Origin: Caballeronia terrestris
GTDB lineage: Bacteria > Pseudomonadota > Gammaproteobacteria > Burkholderiales > Burkholderiaceae
Length of the DNA stretch: 64,000 nt
Direction of reading: 5' to 3'
Assembly (NCBI RefSeq): GCF_001544515.1
Contig: NZ_FCOL02000026.1
Span: forward strand, 22,169 to 86,168
Shown: piece after piece, positions 8,205-18,122 of the stretch
Layout of the letters: each line of letters starts with the position of its first letter
Numbering within the stretch: the first letter of the stretch is position 1
Translations under genes and position numbers: made by a program
Notes under the pieces: generated by a model
Told to the model about the DNA's origin: nothing
What the model saw: the letters and a program-made list of their open reading frames with translations, nothing else
The model's database searches: none

Positions 8205-9002
8205 ATGACCGCCGCCCCGTCCTTCGTCGCCGTCATTCCGGCGCGCCTTGCGTCCACGCGCCTGCCGAACAAGCCGCTTGCCGACATCGGCGGCAAGCCG
8301 ATGGTCGTGCGCGTCGCCGAGCGCGCGCGGCTTTCGGGCGCGCAGCAGGTTCTGATCGCGACCGATTCACCGCGCGTCGTGGACGTGGCGAACGAGCATG
8401 GCGTCGAAGTGCTGTTGACGCGCGCCGATCACCCCACGGGCACGGACCGCCTCGCCGAAGTCGCGACGCATTTCGGCTGGAGCGACGACACCATCGTCGT
8501 CAACGTTCAGGGCGACGAGCCGCTCATCGATCCGCAACTCGTACGCGATGTCGCGACGCATCTCGCGTCGCATCCGTCGTGCGCGATCGCGACCGCGGCG
8601 CACCCGATCCACGATCCCGCCGACGTCTTCAGCCCGAACGTCGTGAAGGTCGTGCTCGATGCACGAAGCGTCGCGCTCTACTTCTCGCGCGCGCCGATTC
8701 CGTGGTCGCGCGATGCGTGGCAGCCGCACTGGCCCGATGTCGGCGCGCTCGCAACGCTGCCCGCCGTGCCGCCGAACGTGCTGCGCCACATCGGTCTCTA
8801 TGCGTATCGGGCAAAATTCCTGCGCGTCTACCCGACGCTCGCGCAGGCGCCGATCGAAGAAGCCGAAGCGCTCGAACAACTGCGCGCGATGTGGCATGGC
8901 GAGCGCATCGCGGTGCTCGTGACGAACGACGCGCCGCCGCCAGGCGTAGATACCCCCGCCGATCTCGCGCGCGTCCAGGCGCTTTTCAGCAGCGGAAACT
9001 GA
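8205..9002 (+). CDS. kdsB: 3-deoxy-manno-octulosonate cytidylyltransferase (CMP-Kdo synthetase)
   Basis: 265 residues. KdsB activates Kdo with CTP to give CMP-Kdo for the inner core of lipopolysaccharide. The nucleotide-binding N-terminus is clear (VIPARLASTRLPNKPLADIGGKPMV), followed by DHPTGTDRLAEV, VNVQGDEPLI and the acceptor block YFSRAPIPWSRD. It lies 12 bases after the Trm112 gene and is the last gene of the lpxK operon; no strong terminator follows. Confidence 0.96.
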   Translation: MTAAPSFVAVIPARLASTRLPNKPLADIGGKPMVVRVAERARLSGAQQVLIATDSPRVVDVANEHGVEVLLTRADHPTGTDRLAEVATHFGWSDDTIVVNVQGDEPLIDPQLVRDVATHLASHPSCAIATAAHPIHDPADVFSPNVVKVVLDARSVALYFSRAPIPWSRDAWQPHWPDVGALATLPAVPPNVLRHIGLYAYRAKFLRVYPTLAQAPIEEAEALEQLRAMWHGERIAVLVTNDAPPPGVDTPADLARVQALFSSGN

Positions 9003-9334
9003 ACCGGCGAACGCTTCGCGAAGGGCGCAAAAGAAGCGCTCCAACCGCGCAATTCCGCGCCTTCACGCAACTCGTGTAAACCCCCGCTCTCGCCCGGATA
9101 ACGGGCATCACAGCCGTTTTTTAGCGGCCGCGATTATGACTAGCCGTGGCATAATCAAGCGATTAGCGCGAGCCATCCGGTCAGCGCCACGCTCAACTTT
9201 GCGCCGCTGTCGACTAGTGCCGCGCCGTCTCTCCGACCGGCTGCGCCCATGTTCCCGACGCCGCACGAGCGTGCATCGCCGGATGCTACTTAAGCCTCGC
9301 GGCGCAGGTTTCAAATCGATTCGGAGATATCACC
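9003..9334. other. Gene-free stretch kdsB-adk
   Basis: No supported gene. It presumably holds the adk promoter: a CATAAT hexamer (9150-9155) is a candidate -10, but no good -35 is spaced from it. A TCGGAGA ribosome-binding site lies just before the adk ATG. Confidence 0.4.
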
Positions 9335-9997
9335 ATGCGGTTGATCCTGTTGGGCGCGCCCGGCGCGGGCAAAGGAACCCAGGCAAACTTCATCAAGGAA
9401 AAGTTCGGCATTCCGCAGATCTCGACGGGCGACATGCTGCGCGCCGCCGTCAAGGCCGGTTCGCCGCTCGGCGTCGAAGCGAAGCGCTTCATGGACGCCG
9501 GCGAACTCGTTCCGGACACGCTCATCATCAATCTCGTGAGGGAACGCCTGCAGCAACCGGACTGCGCGAACGGCTATCTGTTCGACGGCTTCCCGCGCAC
9601 GCTGCCGCAAGCCGAAGCGATGAAGGACGCGGGCGTCGCGATCGACTACGTGCTCGAAATCGACGTTCCGTTCGACGAAATCATCCTGCGAATGAGCGGC
9701 CGCCGCGTGCATGCGGCATCAGGTCGCACGTATCACGTCAAGTTCAATCCGCCGAAGAGCGACATGCTCGACGACGTCACTGGCGAGCCGCTGATCCAGC
9801 GCGACGACGACAAGGAAGAGACCGTGAAGAAGCGGCTCGACGTGTACGTCGCGCAGACGAAGCCGCTCATCGAGTACTACAACACGTGGGCACAGCACGG
9901 CGACGCGAGCGGGCTGAAGGCGCCGGCGTATCGCAAGATTTCGGGCCTCGGTACCGTCGACGATATTCGCGCGCGCGTGTTCGAAGCGTTGAAGTAA
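9335..9997 (+). CDS. adk: Adenylate kinase
   Basis: 220 residues, the long-lid form. It catalyses ATP + AMP to 2 ADP in the cytoplasm. The P-loop GAPGAGKGTQ is near the N-terminus; the AMP-binding block (STGDMLRAA), FDGFPRTLPQA and the lid (GRRVHAASGRTYHVKFNPP) follow. The lid has no zinc cysteines, as in most Gram-negative enzymes. The gene is monocistronic by layout, with a strong terminator 30 bases downstream. Confidence 0.97.
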   Translation: MRLILLGAPGAGKGTQANFIKEKFGIPQISTGDMLRAAVKAGSPLGVEAKRFMDAGELVPDTLIINLVRERLQQPDCANGYLFDGFPRTLPQAEAMKDAGVAIDYVLEIDVPFDEIILRMSGRRVHAASGRTYHVKFNPPKSDMLDDVTGEPLIQRDDDKEETVKKRLDVYVAQTKPLIEYYNTWAQHGDASGLKAPAYRKISGLGTVDDIRARVFEALK

Positions 9998-10026
9998 GCG
10001 CGCTCGCTGCGTCAAGCGGCACTCGA

Positions 10027-10054
10027 AACCCGCTCCCTCGTGAGCGGGTTTTTT
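10027..10054 (+). terminator. Rho-independent terminator of adk
   Basis: A 9-bp perfect stem AACCCGCTC / GAGCGGGTT with a 6-base loop is followed by a T run, directly after adk. Confidence 0.85.
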
Positions 10055-10115
10055 CGTTTATAACGCAGCGGCTACAATCGATCGGCTCAAAAACGCAGAC
10101 ACAAAGGAGTGAGAC

Positions 10116-10874
10116 ATGGAGATTCAAGGCAACGTTTTTCTGATCACCGGCGGTGCGTCGGGACTCGGCGCGGCGACCGCGCGGCTCGTGACCGAACACG
10201 GCGGCAAGGCCGTCCTCGCCGACATGAACGAAGCGGCAGGCGAGGCGCTCGCGAGAGAACTCGGCGGTGTCTTCGTCAAATGCGACGTGAGCCAGGAAGC
10301 CGACGGTCAGCGCGCCGTCGAAGCCGCGACGCAACTCGGCACGCTGCGCGGGCTCGTGAACTGCGCGGGGGTCGCACCGGCGTCGAAGACGGTCGGACGT
10401 GACGGCCCGCACCCGCTCGACCTGTTCGCGAAGACCATCGCCGTCAATCTCATCGGCACGTTCAACATGATCCGGCTCGCGGCGACGGCGATGTCGAGGA
10501 ACGAGCCGACCGCGGCCGGCGAACGCGGCGTGATCGTAAGCACGGCATCGGTCGCGGCGTTCGACGGGCAGGTCGGCCAGGCTGCCTATGCCGCGTCGAA
10601 GAGCGGCGTCGCGGGCATGACGCTGCCGATCGCTCGCGACCTCTCGCGCAACGCGATCCGCGTGATGACGATCGCGCCCGGCATCTTCGAGACGCCGATG
10701 CTGCTCGGCATGCCGCAGGACGTGCAGGACGCGCTCGGCGCGATGGTGCCGTTTCCGCCGAGACTCGGGAAGCCGGCGGAGTTCGCGATGCTCGTCAAGC
10801 AGATCTTCGATAACCCTATGCTCAATGGCGAAGTGATTCGTCTCGATGGCGCGATCCGGATGCAGCCGAAATAA
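10116..10874 (+). CDS. SDR family dehydrogenase, type-2 3-hydroxyacyl-CoA dehydrogenase-like
   Basis: 252 residues with the classical short-chain dehydrogenase layout: TGGASGLGAAT for NAD binding near the N-terminus, NCAGVAPA, the catalytic serine (STASV) and YAASK. The acidic residue after the second beta strand (LADMNE) favours NAD over NADP. The conserved DLFAKTIAVNLIGTFNMIRLAA and PGIFETPML blocks resemble bacterial homologues of HSD10, which oxidise 3-hydroxyacyl-CoA in fatty-acid or branched-chain degradation. It has an AAAGGAG ribosome-binding site and its own terminator; no beta-oxidation neighbours are present. Confidence 0.85.
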   Translation: MEIQGNVFLITGGASGLGAATARLVTEHGGKAVLADMNEAAGEALARELGGVFVKCDVSQEADGQRAVEAATQLGTLRGLVNCAGVAPASKTVGRDGPHPLDLFAKTIAVNLIGTFNMIRLAATAMSRNEPTAAGERGVIVSTASVAAFDGQVGQAAYAASKSGVAGMTLPIARDLSRNAIRVMTIAPGIFETPMLLGMPQDVQDALGAMVPFPPRLGKPAEFAMLVKQIFDNPMLNGEVIRLDGAIRMQPK

Positions 10875-10896
10875 GGCGTTTGCGGACGCTGAAAGC

Positions 10897-10928
10897 AAAA
10901 CGGCGGCCTTTTTACAGGCCGCCGTTTT
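10897..10928. terminator. Bidirectional terminator between SDR gene and SirB1-type gene
   Basis: The stem AAAACGGCGGCCT / AGGCCGCCGTTTT around a short loop (TTTTAC) has A/T runs on both sides, placed between two convergent genes. Confidence 0.8.
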
Positions 10929-11774
10929 TCAATCGCCGTTGTGCTGGGTTCGCTGCCGCAACTCGTGCAGTTCGGTTTCAACCACTGTCGCGTCTTCCGC
11001 GTCGGGCCGGTCGTCGAGGTAGCGCTGCAAATCCTCTAGCGCTGGCCGCAAATAATCGAGCCGCGCATACGCGAATCCACGATCGCGCACTTCTTCGATG
11101 CTCTCCGGCAGCAGAATCACGAGCCGCTGCTGCACCGCGAGCAGCCGCTGCCAGCGTTCCGTCTGCAAATACACGCTTTTCAGGTTGCGCAGCATCCGCG
11201 CGACGATTTCCCGCCGCGTCGCCGGTTGCAGCAGCATGCGCAGCGCGCTCCCGAGCGATTCGCCGACGCGCTGCACGTACGGCTCCAGCATCTCCACCAT
11301 CTGCGATTCGGACAGCGAGTGGCCGGTGGTCGGATCGAGCATCACGTCGCCGTCGGGCGTCGTCACGCGCAGCAGGAAATGTCCCGGAAACGACACGCCG
11401 CGGACCGGAATTCCGAGTTGCTCGGCCATCTCCAGATACACGACGGCGAGCGATATCGGAATCCCGCGCCGGCGCTTCAGCACGATGTTGATGTGGCTGT
11501 TGTCGGGATCGTAATAGTCGTTGAGGTTGCTCGTGAAGCCGAGCTCGCGGAAAAAATAGCGATTGAGCACGCCGACTTTCTGCTTGATGTCGGCGTCGTC
11601 GGGCATGCGGCGGCGCACGCGCACGACGAGTTCATCGACTTCAGCCAGCACGCCCTGCATGTCGAGATCGGGATAGGCGTCCTGCGCGAGTGACAAAGCA
11701 GACTCAGTGAGCGGAAAACTCTCGTCTTCCGCCACGAGCGAGCTGAAATAGTCGAGGATGCGCGTTGTCGTCAT
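10929..11774 (-). CDS. SirB1 family protein (transglutaminase-like fold plus TPR)
   Basis: 281 residues from the ATG at 11774. The N-terminal half is the transglutaminase-like SirB1 domain (RRGIPISLAVVYLEMAEQLG, GVSFPGHFLLR, MLDPTTG); the C-terminal half is helical, with a tetratricopeptide-like repeat. The family is widely conserved and linked by neighbourhood to cell-envelope genes, but the biochemical role is not established. Its ATG shares one base with the murJ stop (TGATG), so it is translationally coupled to murJ. A longer open frame to 13004 is only an antisense-free shadow of murJ. Confidence 0.88.
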   Translation of the reverse strand: MTTTRILDYFSSLVAEDESFPLTESALSLAQDAYPDLDMQGVLAEVDELVVRVRRRMPDDADIKQKVGVLNRYFFRELGFTSNLNDYYDPDNSHINIVLKRRRGIPISLAVVYLEMAEQLGIPVRGVSFPGHFLLRVTTPDGDVMLDPTTGHSLSESQMVEMLEPYVQRVGESLGSALRMLLQPATRREIVARMLRNLKSVYLQTERWQRLLAVQQRLVILLPESIEEVRDRGFAYARLDYLRPALEDLQRYLDDRPDAEDATVVETELHELRQRTQHNGD

Positions 11775-13324
11775 CAAAGCGTTCGCCTTCGGAAATACGC
11801 GTATTTGAAGCCCATCGCGGAGAGCATACCGAAATATAGCGCGGCAAACAGGACGAGGCTCGCTCCGAGCAGCGCAATTCGTTCGAGCGGCGCGGCGCGC
11901 ATGCCGATCCAGTCGAAATTCGCGGACACCCAATGCATCACGCCCGCAAGCACGAGACACGCGCCCAGCAACTGCGCGAAAAAGCGCGTCCATCCCGCGG
12001 ACGGCTGGTAGATCCCGCGCTTTCGCAAGCCGATGAAAAGCAGCATCGCGTTGGCGAGCGCGCCGAGCCCGATCGACAACGTCAGGCCCGCGTGCGAGAA
12101 GATCGGCACGAAAATGTAGTTGCTGACCTGCGTCATGATCAGTACGCCGATCGCGATCTTCACCGGCGTCTTGATGTCCTGCTTCGCGTAGAAGCCGGGC
12201 GCGAGAATCTTGATCAGGATCAAGCCGACCAGCCCGATGCCATACGCCGAAAGCGCGCGCGCGACCATCACGACGGAATTCGCATCGAATCTTCCGTAGT
12301 GGAAAAGCGTCGCGGTGAGCGGCTGGGCGAAGAAGAACAGCGCGACGGCGCTCGGCGCGGCCAGCAGGAAGGTGATGCGCAGGCCCCAGTCGAGGAGCGC
12401 CGAGTACTCGACGGGATTCGCATCGACGTGCGCTTTCGACAAGCTCGGCAACAGGATCGTCCCGAGCGCCGCGCCGAGGAGCGCGGTCGGGAATTCCATC
12501 AGGCGGTCGGCGTAGTTGATCCACGAGACGGCGCCCTGCCCGATCTGCGACGCGATATTCGTGTTGATGATGAGGCTCAACTGCCCGACCGAGACCGCGA
12601 ACGTCGCAGGCACCATCTTCGCGAGCACACGCTTCACGCCCGGATGCCGCAGCGCGCGAAAGAAATTCAGCCCGATGCGCGGGATCATGTCGATTTTCTT
12701 CAGCCCCGGCAGCTGCACGAGAAACTGCAGCAACCCGCCGACGATCACCGCATACGCCAGCGCGAACACCGGCACTTTCAGGTGCGGCGCGACGAATACG
12801 GCCGCCGCGATGAACGCCACGTTCAGCAGTACCGGCGCAAACGCGGGCAGCGAGAACTGCTTGTACGTATTGAGCACACCGGACGCGAGCGTCGTCAGCG
12901 AGATGAAGATGATGTACGGGAACATGATCCGCGTCATCGATACCGCGAGGACGTAGGCCTGTCCGTCGTGCTTCAAGCCGGACGCGACCGCGAACACGAC
13001 CCACGACGCCCCGGCCACGCCCGCGAGCGACAGCACGGCGAGGCCCCAGGCGAGCACGGTCGACATCGCATCGACGAGGGCCTTGGTCGGATCGTGGCCT
13101 TCGCTGTTCTTGAACTCGGCGAGGATCGGCACAAAGGCCTGCGCGAACGCACCCTCGGCCGACAACCGCCGCAGCAGATTCGGGATTCGGAAGGCGACGT
13201 AGAATGCGTCGGTGTATTGGCTGGCGCCGAAGGCTCGGGCAATCAGCGTTTCGCGGACCAGGCCGGTCACGCGCGACAGCAGCGTGAAGCCGCTGACCGT
13301 CAGTAGGGCGCGGAATAGATTCAT
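11774..13324 (-). CDS. murJ: Lipid II flippase MurJ
   Basis: 516 residues with about 14 predicted hydrophobic helices. MurJ (MviN) moves lipid II across the inner membrane for peptidoglycan synthesis. Family blocks are present: SRVTGLVRETLIARAFGAS, FRIPNLLRRLSAEGAFAQAFVP and SWINYADRLMEFPTALLGAALGTILLPSLS. A perfect TATAAT on the minus strand (13334-13339) ends only nine bases before the ATG. If used, it would give an almost leaderless message; no good -35 is paired with it. The gene is divergent from rpsT and is followed by the coupled SirB1 gene. Confidence 0.96.
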   Translation of the reverse strand: MNLFRALLTVSGFTLLSRVTGLVRETLIARAFGASQYTDAFYVAFRIPNLLRRLSAEGAFAQAFVPILAEFKNSEGHDPTKALVDAMSTVLAWGLAVLSLAGVAGASWVVFAVASGLKHDGQAYVLAVSMTRIMFPYIIFISLTTLASGVLNTYKQFSLPAFAPVLLNVAFIAAAVFVAPHLKVPVFALAYAVIVGGLLQFLVQLPGLKKIDMIPRIGLNFFRALRHPGVKRVLAKMVPATFAVSVGQLSLIINTNIASQIGQGAVSWINYADRLMEFPTALLGAALGTILLPSLSKAHVDANPVEYSALLDWGLRITFLLAAPSAVALFFFAQPLTATLFHYGRFDANSVVMVARALSAYGIGLVGLILIKILAPGFYAKQDIKTPVKIAIGVLIMTQVSNYIFVPIFSHAGLTLSIGLGALANAMLLFIGLRKRGIYQPSAGWTRFFAQLLGACLVLAGVMHWVSANFDWIGMRAAPLERIALLGASLVLFAALYFGMLSAMGFKYAYFRRRTL

Positions 13325-13435
13325 GGGGCGCTTATTATACGGGCGGCGCTCGGACCATTCCGATTGGCGGGATGCAAAGGCGCGCTTTGGGTCTGCTCCC
13401 GATTGGCTCTAGAGAAGCACCCGCCCAATCCGAAC

Positions 13436-13465
13436 TTGTCACATCTCGTATTTCATTGCTATAAT
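13436..13465 (+). promoter_or_regulatory. Strong sigma-70 promoter of rpsT; rest of the murJ/rpsT gap is leader
   Basis: TTGTCA (13436-13441) and TATAAT (13460-13465) are separated by 18 bases. The predicted start leaves a 5' leader of about 190 bases before rpsT, enough for the autoregulation known for S20, but no specific structure was resolved. Nothing else is seen in 13325-13664. Confidence 0.75.
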
Positions 13466-13664
13466 CGCCGGTTTCGAAGCTCCGCAAAGGCAGCTTCACG
13501 TCTTTTTTCGACGATTTTTGCGCTCCCGGGCAATCGTTCCCGTGAGTTCTGATCAAATGCAGCGCGTAGGAAACACCCTCGTCTGGCCTGCGGCCAGAGC
13601 AGTAGCGGGAGGGCTGAACACTCGCTGAAACAAGTAAACAGCAGGAACAGGATAAGGAACCGTC

Positions 13665-13946
13665 ATGGCAAATACCGCACAAGCTCGCAAGCGCGCCCGT
13701 CAGGCCGCCAAAGCCAACTCGCACAACTCGGCACTGCGCTCGAAGTTCCGCACTGCCATCAAGGCAGTTCGCAAGGCAATCGATGCCGGCGACCAAGCCA
13801 AGGCTGCCGAACTGTACAAGACGTCGGTCAAGACGATCGACATCATCGCCGACAAGAAAATCGTTCACAAGAACAAGGCCGCTCGTCACAAGAGCCGCCT
13901 GGCTGCAGCCATTAAGGGTCTGCAGGCTCCGGCCGCAGCTCAGTAA
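13665..13946 (+). CDS. rpsT: 30S ribosomal protein S20
   Basis: 93 residues, lysine- and arginine-rich, matching S20 throughout (MANTAQARKRARQAAKANSHNSALRSK, KAAELYKTSVKTID, HKNKAARHKSRL). It binds 16S rRNA early in small-subunit assembly. An AAGGAA ribosome-binding site precedes the ATG. The gene stands alone between a strong promoter and a strong terminator, the usual arrangement. Confidence 0.98.
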   Translation: MANTAQARKRARQAAKANSHNSALRSKFRTAIKAVRKAIDAGDQAKAAELYKTSVKTIDIIADKKIVHKNKAARHKSRLAAAIKGLQAPAAAQ

Positions 13947-14038
13947 TTCCGGCTCGCTGCCGGCTGGATCGGCCGCCTTTGCTGGCGGCATCGGCATCCG
14001 GTCGGCTGCTGCTTCCTGTTTCCGCTGCTGCAGCACAC

Positions 14039-14066
14039 AAAAAAGCCCGCTTACGCGGGCTTTTTT
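14039..14066. terminator. Bidirectional terminator rpsT / DUF3579 gene
   Basis: AAAAAAGCCCGC and GCGGGCTTTTTT form a perfect hairpin with a 4-base loop, with A and T runs suited to both convergent genes. Confidence 0.85.
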
Positions 14067-14095
14067 GCTGTCTGGCGCCCGATTAGCTGCCGTTC

Positions 14096-14428
14096 TCAGC
14101 CTTGCTTCGTCTGCGTGCCGTGATGCGCCGGCAATTCGCACGCCTCGGTGACGAGCAAATCGTTGTCCTTCGCGAAGTTCAGGACGAAATCGAAGGCCAT
14201 CGGCTCGATATCGCGCAGCCGCGAGTCGAGGATTACGGTCTTCACGTCGCCGAGCAGCGTCGGGCGCACGTACACGGAGTATTGCAGGCGGGCATTCGGC
14301 CCCCTCGCTCCCGGACCGAACGCCGACATCACGCCACAAAGACGCTCGCACCAGTCGCTTGGCCGAAAAGTCTTTCCGTTCTTGGTGACGCCTTGAATGA
14401 AGTACTCGGTTGGGGTTGCTTCGGCCAT
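14096..14428 (-). CDS. DUF3579 domain-containing protein
   Basis: 110 residues from the ATG at 14428 (MAEATPTEYFIQG). The whole protein is the DUF3579 domain: GVTKNGKTFRPSDWCERLCGVMSAFGPG and the RDIEPMAFDFVLNFAKDNDL block are recognisable. The family is largely betaproteobacterial and has no assigned function. The protein looks cytosolic, with no signal or membrane segment. It is divergent from argF and convergent with rpsT, as often seen in Burkholderia. Confidence 0.85.
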   Translation of the reverse strand: MAEATPTEYFIQGVTKNGKTFRPSDWCERLCGVMSAFGPGARGPNARLQYSVYVRPTLLGDVKTVILDSRLRDIEPMAFDFVLNFAKDNDLLVTEACELPAHHGTQTKQG

Positions 14429-14889
14429 GTAGGAATACCTGTTTGACGGCCGGCTGAGGCGCCGGCGTACGCGCATGCGTGACGCGTGAGCCGCATCGGC
14501 CGAACGGCGTCGAATACGGCTTTCGCGGTGTTGAATCGTGCTCTGACTGCCCGGCTCGCTTCAGGATTCGACCGTGACGATCGATCGTGAAACCTGCGTG
14601 TCACACGCGATTTTCGCGCGGCGAATTGCGTCTGCGAACGCGCGTCGAAAGCGGCCAGATGTTGCGGATCTGTCAAAAAAACCATCGGGATTATACCGTA
14701 GCGGCCCCTGTCCCGCAGTGCACACAAAATGCCGCATCCTCGCCCGGAAAGCCGCTCGGCCGCGCCGGCTGGCCTTTTGGCCAACTCGTCAAACGTTGCG
14801 AAATCCTTTATGCTCAAAAGTGATACCACCAACGACGGCGGCGCCGTCCGGCTCACTTCGGGCCGGGTCGAAGCCGCCGTATGCGTTTC
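14429..14889. other. Divergent intergenic region DUF3579/argF with candidate argF promoter
   Basis: No supported gene in 460 bases. A possible argF promoter is TCGTCA (14786-14791), 17 bases, TATGCT (14809-14814). Just upstream is a short palindrome, GGCCTTTTGGCC (14771-14782). No ArgR-like box was recognised. Confidence 0.4.
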
Positions 14890-15819
14890 ATGACTACCAA
14901 AAAAATTCGCCACTATCTGCAGTTCAAGGACTTTTCGCTCGACGATTACGACTACGTGCTCGAACGCGCGCGCATCCTGAAGCGCAAGTTCAAGAACTAC
15001 GAGACGTATCACCCGCTGCACGACCGCACGCTCGCGATGATCTTCGAAAAGAATTCGACGCGCACGCGTCTTTCGTTCGAAGCCGGCATCTTCCAGCTCG
15101 GCGGCCACGCGGTGTTTCTCAGCACGCGCGACACGCAGCTCGGACGCGGCGAGCCGATCGAGGACGCGGCGCAAGTCGTCTCGCGCATGGTCGACATCAT
15201 TATGATCCGCACGTTCGGCCAGGAGATCATTCAGCGTTTCGCCGAGAATTCGCGCGTGCCGGTCATCAACGGTCTGACGAACGAATATCACCCGTGCCAG
15301 GTGCTCGCCGACATCTTCACGTTCTACGAGCATCGCGGGCCGATTCAAGGAAAGACCGTCGCGTGGGTCGGCGACGCGAACAACATGCTCTATACGTGGA
15401 TCGAGGCCGCGCAGATCCTCGGGTTCAAGCTGCGTCTGTCCACGCCACCGGGCTACAAGCTCGACCGTGCGCTGGTGTCGGCGGATAGCGCGCCGTTCTA
15501 CGAGGAATTCGACGACCCGAACGAAGCGTGCGCCAGCGCCGATCTCGTCACCACGGACGTCTGGACCAGCATGGGTTTCGAAGCCGAGAACGAGGCGCGC
15601 AAGAAGGCATTCGCCGACTGGTGCGTCGATGTGGAGATGATGGCGCGCGCGAATTCGGACGCGCTCTTCATGCACTGCCTGCCCGCGCACCGCGGCGAGG
15701 AAGTGAGCGCGGAAGTGATCGACGGGCCGCAGAGCGTCGTTTGGGACGAGGCGGAAAACCGTCTGCACGTCCAGAAAGCGCTGATGGAATATCTGCTGCT
15801 CGGCAAGCTCAACCACTGA
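14890..15819 (+). CDS. argF: Ornithine carbamoyltransferase
   Basis: 309 residues from the ATG at 14890 (MTTKKIRHYLQF); an in-frame ATG at 14881 is equally possible from sequence alone. It condenses ornithine and carbamoyl phosphate to citrulline in arginine synthesis. The carbamoyl phosphate motif STRTR is in EKNSTRTRLSFE; NEYHPCQVLAD and the ornithine-side motif HCLPAHRGEE are intact. argG follows 130 bases later on the same strand, so the two consecutive steps of the pathway are adjacent. Confidence 0.96.
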   Translation: MTTKKIRHYLQFKDFSLDDYDYVLERARILKRKFKNYETYHPLHDRTLAMIFEKNSTRTRLSFEAGIFQLGGHAVFLSTRDTQLGRGEPIEDAAQVVSRMVDIIMIRTFGQEIIQRFAENSRVPVINGLTNEYHPCQVLADIFTFYEHRGPIQGKTVAWVGDANNMLYTWIEAAQILGFKLRLSTPPGYKLDRALVSADSAPFYEEFDDPNEACASADLVTTDVWTSMGFEAENEARKKAFADWCVDVEMMARANSDALFMHCLPAHRGEEVSAEVIDGPQSVVWDEAENRLHVQKALMEYLLLGKLNH

Positions 15820-15949
15820 GCGAGCGCACGAGCGTTCACCCGCCGCGTCATCCTGAAAATCCGGAAACGCGGCGTTTTGATGTCAAAATAGCGGTTTCCC
15901 GCGCGTTTGCCATGCCGGCGCGCCCTGTCTACAGCCACACGAGTTCACC

Positions 15950-17179
<1,230 letters not shown>

Positions 17180-17211
17180 TTTTATAGCCGCGCTTGAGGC
17201 GTAACGCATCG

Positions 17212-17246
17212 AAAAGCCCGCCGATCGGAAGATCGGCGGGCTTTTT
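17212..17246 (+). terminator. Rho-independent terminator of argG
   Basis: A 13-bp stem (AAGCCCGCCGATC / GATCGGCGGGCTT) is followed by a T run, about 35 bases after the argG stop. Confidence 0.85.
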
Positions 17247-17285
17247 GCTAAGGGACCGACTGACGGTCACCCCAAAAACGCTTTA

Positions 17286-17573
17286 TCAACCAACATGCCC
17301 GGCCCACGAGGCTCGCTCTCCCCCAATCATATAAAGCCTGTAGCCGTCGGCATTCTGAACGGCATGATTCGGATCGGTTTTACCGAGATTATGAGAACCG
17401 AGGCCTCCATATGCATAGTCCTGCGTAGATGCCACGTCATTCATATGACTGACTTCGTGAATAATACTTCCGTAGTGGTCGTTCTTAGCGAGATTGGGAT
17501 TGAAATAATGCGGCGTGAAATAAATCGTGTGGTTCGTTTGATCCGTAAACGCTGCGGTATTTTCCTCTGGCAC
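17286..17573 (-). pseudogene. M35-type (aspzincin, lysine-specific) metalloendopeptidase, truncated
   Basis: 95 residues from the first ATG of this frame. The zinc site is intact: HEVSH (HExxH with Ser-His ending) followed by STQDYAYG, which matches the GTxDxxYG third-ligand motif of aspzincins. TIYFTPHYF before it and NADGYRLYM after it match the flanking blocks of the M35/Lys-endopeptidase domain. The N-terminal part of the domain and any signal peptide are missing: upstream the frame is blocked by a TAA and no conserved extension was found in other frames. The base composition is AT-richer than its neighbours. I read it as the 3' fragment of a horizontally acquired secreted peptidase. Confidence 0.6.
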
Positions 17574-18122
17574 AATGTGCGGATGCTGTGCTGCGGCTAG
17601 TCTTCGGATTCTCCTGCACCTGATTATCGTATTGCCGCGAAGTCCGATTGCTTACTTGCGTAGTCATGCCAAGCCTCACGAAAATGATTAGTGAAGAACA
17701 CGCAGCCAGCATCCCGGCCAGAGGGCTATTGCATTTGTCCCGGCCCTGACGCCGATGCGATGCGAACCGATGGCTGCTGCCACCCGGCTCGCATGCAGTG
17801 ATATTCAATTAACCGTTCGCGTGAGGGTCATACACTGTTGCTACAAGCAACGTCCCGAAAAAACGCAGGGGAATTCTTTTCGGCAAACCGGATTTAATAA
17901 AAGATTAAAGCCGACGGACATCTGTAAAAAATGGGGATGTTTCTTTTCGATTATCTATTCGAGTGCCGGTGCCATCAGTTTGGAATGGCGGCGCAGAAAT
18001 TCAGCATTCGCCACGGCGCGCATTGAATTAGCAAAAGCGCCATTAGTCGTCGAAATAGTGATTCAAAAAATGCGCGGGGCGCAAACCCCGGCCGTCAGCT
18101 ACTACAGCCACCAAAAGCCTGA
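17574..18122. other. AT-richer accessory stretch between peptidase fragment and murB
   Basis: No recognisable gene. Composition is visibly richer in A and T than the core genome on either side, with runs such as AATAAAAGATTAAAG. The open frames present give no recognisable protein, and the one at 17755 is partly a shadow of murB. It is probably decayed insert sequence joined to the peptidase fragment. Confidence 0.45.

Noticed and set aside
10929..13004. A 691-codon minus-strand frame joining the SirB1-type protein to an N-terminal extension
   Set aside because: The extension lies wholly inside murJ in another frame and is Arg-rich. The coupled ATG at 11774 is the sensible start.
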